NCBI GenBank assembly: GCA_964474655.1
Contig: CAYYTU010000022.1
Span: forward strand, 1-43,572
Direction of reading: 5' to 3'
Length of the DNA stretch: 43,572 nt
DNA from: CAYYTU01 sp964474655
Lineage (GTDB): Bacteria; Chloroflexota; Anaerolineae; B4-G1
Below, in pieces: positions 41,429-43,572 of this stretch (position 1 is its first letter; each line of letters starts with the position of its first letter). Both the position numbers and the translations under genes were made by a program. The notes below the pieces were generated by a model. That model was given only the letters and a program-made list of their open reading frames with translations. It was not told where the DNA came from and did not search any database.

Positions 41429-43469
41429 TAACCCCGGAAGCGTCAGCGCGAACCGGCGCCTGAAGCTGATCCTGTTGATCGCGATCACGCTGCTGGGGGC
41501 GTTCTTCCGTCTCCATCGCATCGAAAGCCTTCCCCCGGGCGATCGCTACGATCCGGCGTTCTACGGGATCGACGCCCTGCGCATCCTCCGTGGCGAGCAC
41601 CGGATCTTCTTCTACTACTACGTCGGGCAGCACCGGGTCGAACCGCTCTTCAGCTATCTCGTGGCGTTCTGCTTCTTGCTGGTCGGGCCTTCGACGCTGG
41701 GCATTCACCTGGCTGCCGCGCTGGTGGGCGTTGTCACTGTGCCGGCGGTCTATCTGGCGGCCGAGACGATGTTCTCCGAAGAGGAAGACCCGCTGCGACG
41801 CTGGGGCGGGCTGCTGGCGGCGCTGATGTTGGCCGTCTCCTACTGGCACGTCAACTGGAGCCGCTACGGCGTGCGGGCTATCCTGGTGCCGCTCTTCGCC
41901 GCGCTGACGATCTATTTCCTCTGGCGAGGTTTGCGCGAGGGGCGGCGCTGGCTCTTCGTGGCGTGCGGCGGGGTGCTGGGAGCGAGCGGGTACACGTATC
42001 AGGCGGCCCGGCTGCTGCCGGTGCTGGTGATCATCGGCTTCGCTGCTTTCGCCTGGCGGCGCGGGACGATCACCCGGCGCGATTGGACGCATATCTTGCT
42101 CGTGGCCGCCGTCGCGCTTCTGGTCTTCGCCCCGCTAGGCGTTTACTTTGCCCGCCATCCCGATGCCTTCTCCCGTCGCATCGAGGAAGTGTTGGTCGCC
42201 GATGATGGGGGCGATCTGGCGAGCAAAGCCCGGTCTGTCTGGAAGCAGGTCAAAGCCGCGGGGCTTTCCTTCGTCGTCGGCAGCGACTACGCGCCCTATC
42301 GCACGCTGCCGGGGCGTCCGTCGCTGAATCCGCTCTTTTCGGCACTTTTCCTACTGGGCATTGGCTTGAGCGTCGTGCGCATCAGGCGGCCCGTCTATCT
42401 GATGCTCTTGGCCTGGTTGCTCGTGATGACCGTCCCGGCGATGCTGGCCGGCGGCGGTTCGGAGGCGAAGCGAGCCATCGGCGCGCTGCCGGCGGTGGCA
42501 ATGCTGATCGCCGTGGCGGCGGTGGCCCCGTGGCAGGCGATTCGTCGCTGGGGTCCGAAGCGTTCGTGGAAGCGAGTGTTTCGGACGATTTGGGCGCTTA
42601 TTCTGCTCGCGGTCTTCACCTACGGTGGTTGGGCTACCTACCGCGATTATTTTATTCGCTGGGGCTCGAACCCAGACCTGTTCTCCCACTTCGAGGTGGG
42701 CCGCGCGGCCATCGGGGATTACGCTAGCGCTTTGCCGCCCGATGAGCAAATCTACATCTCTCCGGAAGTGCCGAGCCATCCCGTGATCCGCTTCCACGCC
42801 GGGCTGCGGGAAGGGATAGAGGGCTACAATGGTCGGGTCTGCCTGGTGATGCCGGAGCGGACAGAGACGAGCACGACCTACATCATCGCGCCTCAGGGAG
42901 GAGAAGAGAGCCTGAATCTCCTGGAGCGCTACTTACCCGCCGGTGAAGTGACCGACAGGGGCGGCTGGCATCAAGGCCGGCCGTACTTCATCGCCTATCG
43001 AATCCCCCCCGGGGCCGAAGCGCAGATCGCGCCGACGCATACGATCGTGGCCACATGGGAAGCCGGTATGCAGCTGCTGGGCTACGACCGCCACGCAGCG
43101 CGTCCCGCAGCAGGTGAGGAATTCACTCTCACGCTCTACTATCGGGCGCAGCGGGAGATCGACCAGCGTTACACAGCCTTCGTCCATCTGCTGGGGCCGG
43201 AGAATCCGGCCACGAAGAGCCCGCTCTGGGCCCAGGACGACAGTGAACCCTGCCACGGCTTCTACCCTACGTCCTCGTGGACGGAGGGCGAGCTGGTCGT
43301 CGATCGCATCACCTTGTCCATCCCAGAGGATGCGCCAGGCGGCGCGTATGACCTGGCGGTGGGGTTCTACGAGGCGTGGTCCGGCCAGCGTCTACCCGCG
43401 ACCGGCAGCGCTGTCACAGAGCACAACATCGTGACGCTGGGCGAGCTCCAAGTGGCTGGTTCGGAGTAG
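41421..43469 (+). CDS. GT39-family membrane glycosyltransferase, second copy
   Basis: A 682-aa paralogue of the preceding protein, similar along its full length: GDRYDPAFYGIDALRILRGE near the N-terminus, LAVSYWHVNWSRYGVRAILVP in the membrane part, and SPLWAQDDSEPCHGFYPTSSW in the C-terminal beta-rich domain. The start overlaps the first gene by 8 nt, so both are presumably expressed together. The longer first loop (EHRIFFYYYVGQHRVEP) is the main difference and could change acceptor or donor choice. A candidate terminator follows at 43482-43509. Confidence 0.8.
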   Translation: MDNNPGSVSANRRLKLILLIAITLLGAFFRLHRIESLPPGDRYDPAFYGIDALRILRGEHRIFFYYYVGQHRVEPLFSYLVAFCFLLVGPSTLGIHLAAALVGVVTVPAVYLAAETMFSEEEDPLRRWGGLLAALMLAVSYWHVNWSRYGVRAILVPLFAALTIYFLWRGLREGRRWLFVACGGVLGASGYTYQAARLLPVLVIIGFAAFAWRRGTITRRDWTHILLVAAVALLVFAPLGVYFARHPDAFSRRIEEVLVADDGGDLASKARSVWKQVKAAGLSFVVGSDYAPYRTLPGRPSLNPLFSALFLLGIGLSVVRIRRPVYLMLLAWLLVMTVPAMLAGGGSEAKRAIGALPAVAMLIAVAAVAPWQAIRRWGPKRSWKRVFRTIWALILLAVFTYGGWATYRDYFIRWGSNPDLFSHFEVGRAAIGDYASALPPDEQIYISPEVPSHPVIRFHAGLREGIEGYNGRVCLVMPERTETSTTYIIAPQGGEESLNLLERYLPAGEVTDRGGWHQGRPYFIAYRIPPGAEAQIAPTHTIVATWEAGMQLLGYDRHAARPAAGEEFTLTLYYRAQREIDQRYTAFVHLLGPENPATKSPLWAQDDSEPCHGFYPTSSWTEGELVVDRITLSIPEDAPGGAYDLAVGFYEAWSGQRLPATGSAVTEHNIVTLGELQVAGSE

Positions 43470-43481
43470 CGTTTGCCAGGG

Positions 43482-43509
43482 GTAACCGTTCAGATGGTTA
43501 TGCTTTTTT
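43482..43509 (+). terminator. Candidate Rho-independent terminator of the GT39 pair
   Basis: GTAACC (43482-43487) pairs with GGTTAT (43496-43501) around an 8-nt loop, and a run of six T residues follows at 43504-43509. The stem is short. The remaining bases to 43572 resemble a GCGCAGAG-type intergenic repeat but hold no gene I can support. Confidence 0.45.
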
Positions 43510-43572
43510 CACCGCGCAGGGCGCAGAGATCGCTGAGACAGGCTATTTTTCAATATTTTGACCAGCTTGACA

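Overview
The window is GC-rich and densely coded, with short spacers, many overlapping genes, and ATG, GTG and TTG starts. It reads as one stretch of bacterial chromosome, not a phage or a plasmid. The gene set suggests a Chloroflexota (Anaerolineae/Caldilineae-like) bacterium: paired DUF4870 membrane proteins, secreted clan-A glycosidase-like proteins on Pro/Thr-rich stalks, LysM/CAP and Pro/Thr-rich lipoproteins, and GT39 multipass enzymes. The taxonomic placement is inference from gene content; no rRNA or other marker is present. I see no rRNA, tRNA, CRISPR array, integrase or transposase.

Layout. (1) 1-7000, + strand: an exopolysaccharide module with a sugar epimerase, a Wzy/WaaL-like polymerase or ligase fused to TPRs, a TagO/WecA-like initiating transferase and a UDP-sugar dehydrogenase. 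It sits behind a good sigma-A-type promoter at 152-179. (2) 7000-13750, +: two DUF4870 membrane proteins, RecJ, a UDP-glucuronate 4-epimerase-like enzyme, a stalked glycosidase-like protein, and a membrane 4Fe-4S protein preceded by a 52-residue CD1871A-type CXXC protein that is easy to miss. (3) 13758-28592, - strand: a long run that begins with RNase PH and continues with a membrane-anchored metallopeptidase-like protein with a broken HExxH, a sulfotransferase and a membrane-tailed GT4. It then passes into DNA-processing genes: a degenerate SF1-helicase-like ATPase, an intact UvrD-like helicase, a thymidylate-synthase-like protein, a stand-alone RecB/Cas4-like nuclease with iron-sulfur cysteines, and a second RecJ with a winged-helix-like tail. 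Homoserine dehydrogenase follows behind its own promoter. (4) 28808-43469, +: an Mth938-like protein, a second stalked glycosidase-like protein, a ParB-like/universal-stress fusion, an amidohydrolase, a class III aminotransferase, a DJ-1/PfpI protein, a chagasin-like lipoprotein, a small unknown protein, a LysM-CAP lipoprotein and two tandem GT39 proteins.

How the genes fit together. Regions 1, 2 and 4 are mainly cell-envelope and surface-glycan genes. The minus-strand block is the most interesting part. Its helicase-like pair, detached Fe-S nuclease and RecJ look like the parts of an AddAB/AdnAB-type end-resection machine distributed over separate genes, with a thymidylate synthase homologue in the middle. 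That functional reading is inference.

Non-coding structure includes six promoters with the same 16-bp spacer (two would give nearly leaderless mRNAs), several hairpin terminators, a diverged dispersed repeat present at about 7480-7635 and 37075-37212, a palindromic intergenic element at 18123-18177, and a 33-bp palindromic repeat array inserted in frame inside the UvrD-like helicase gene.
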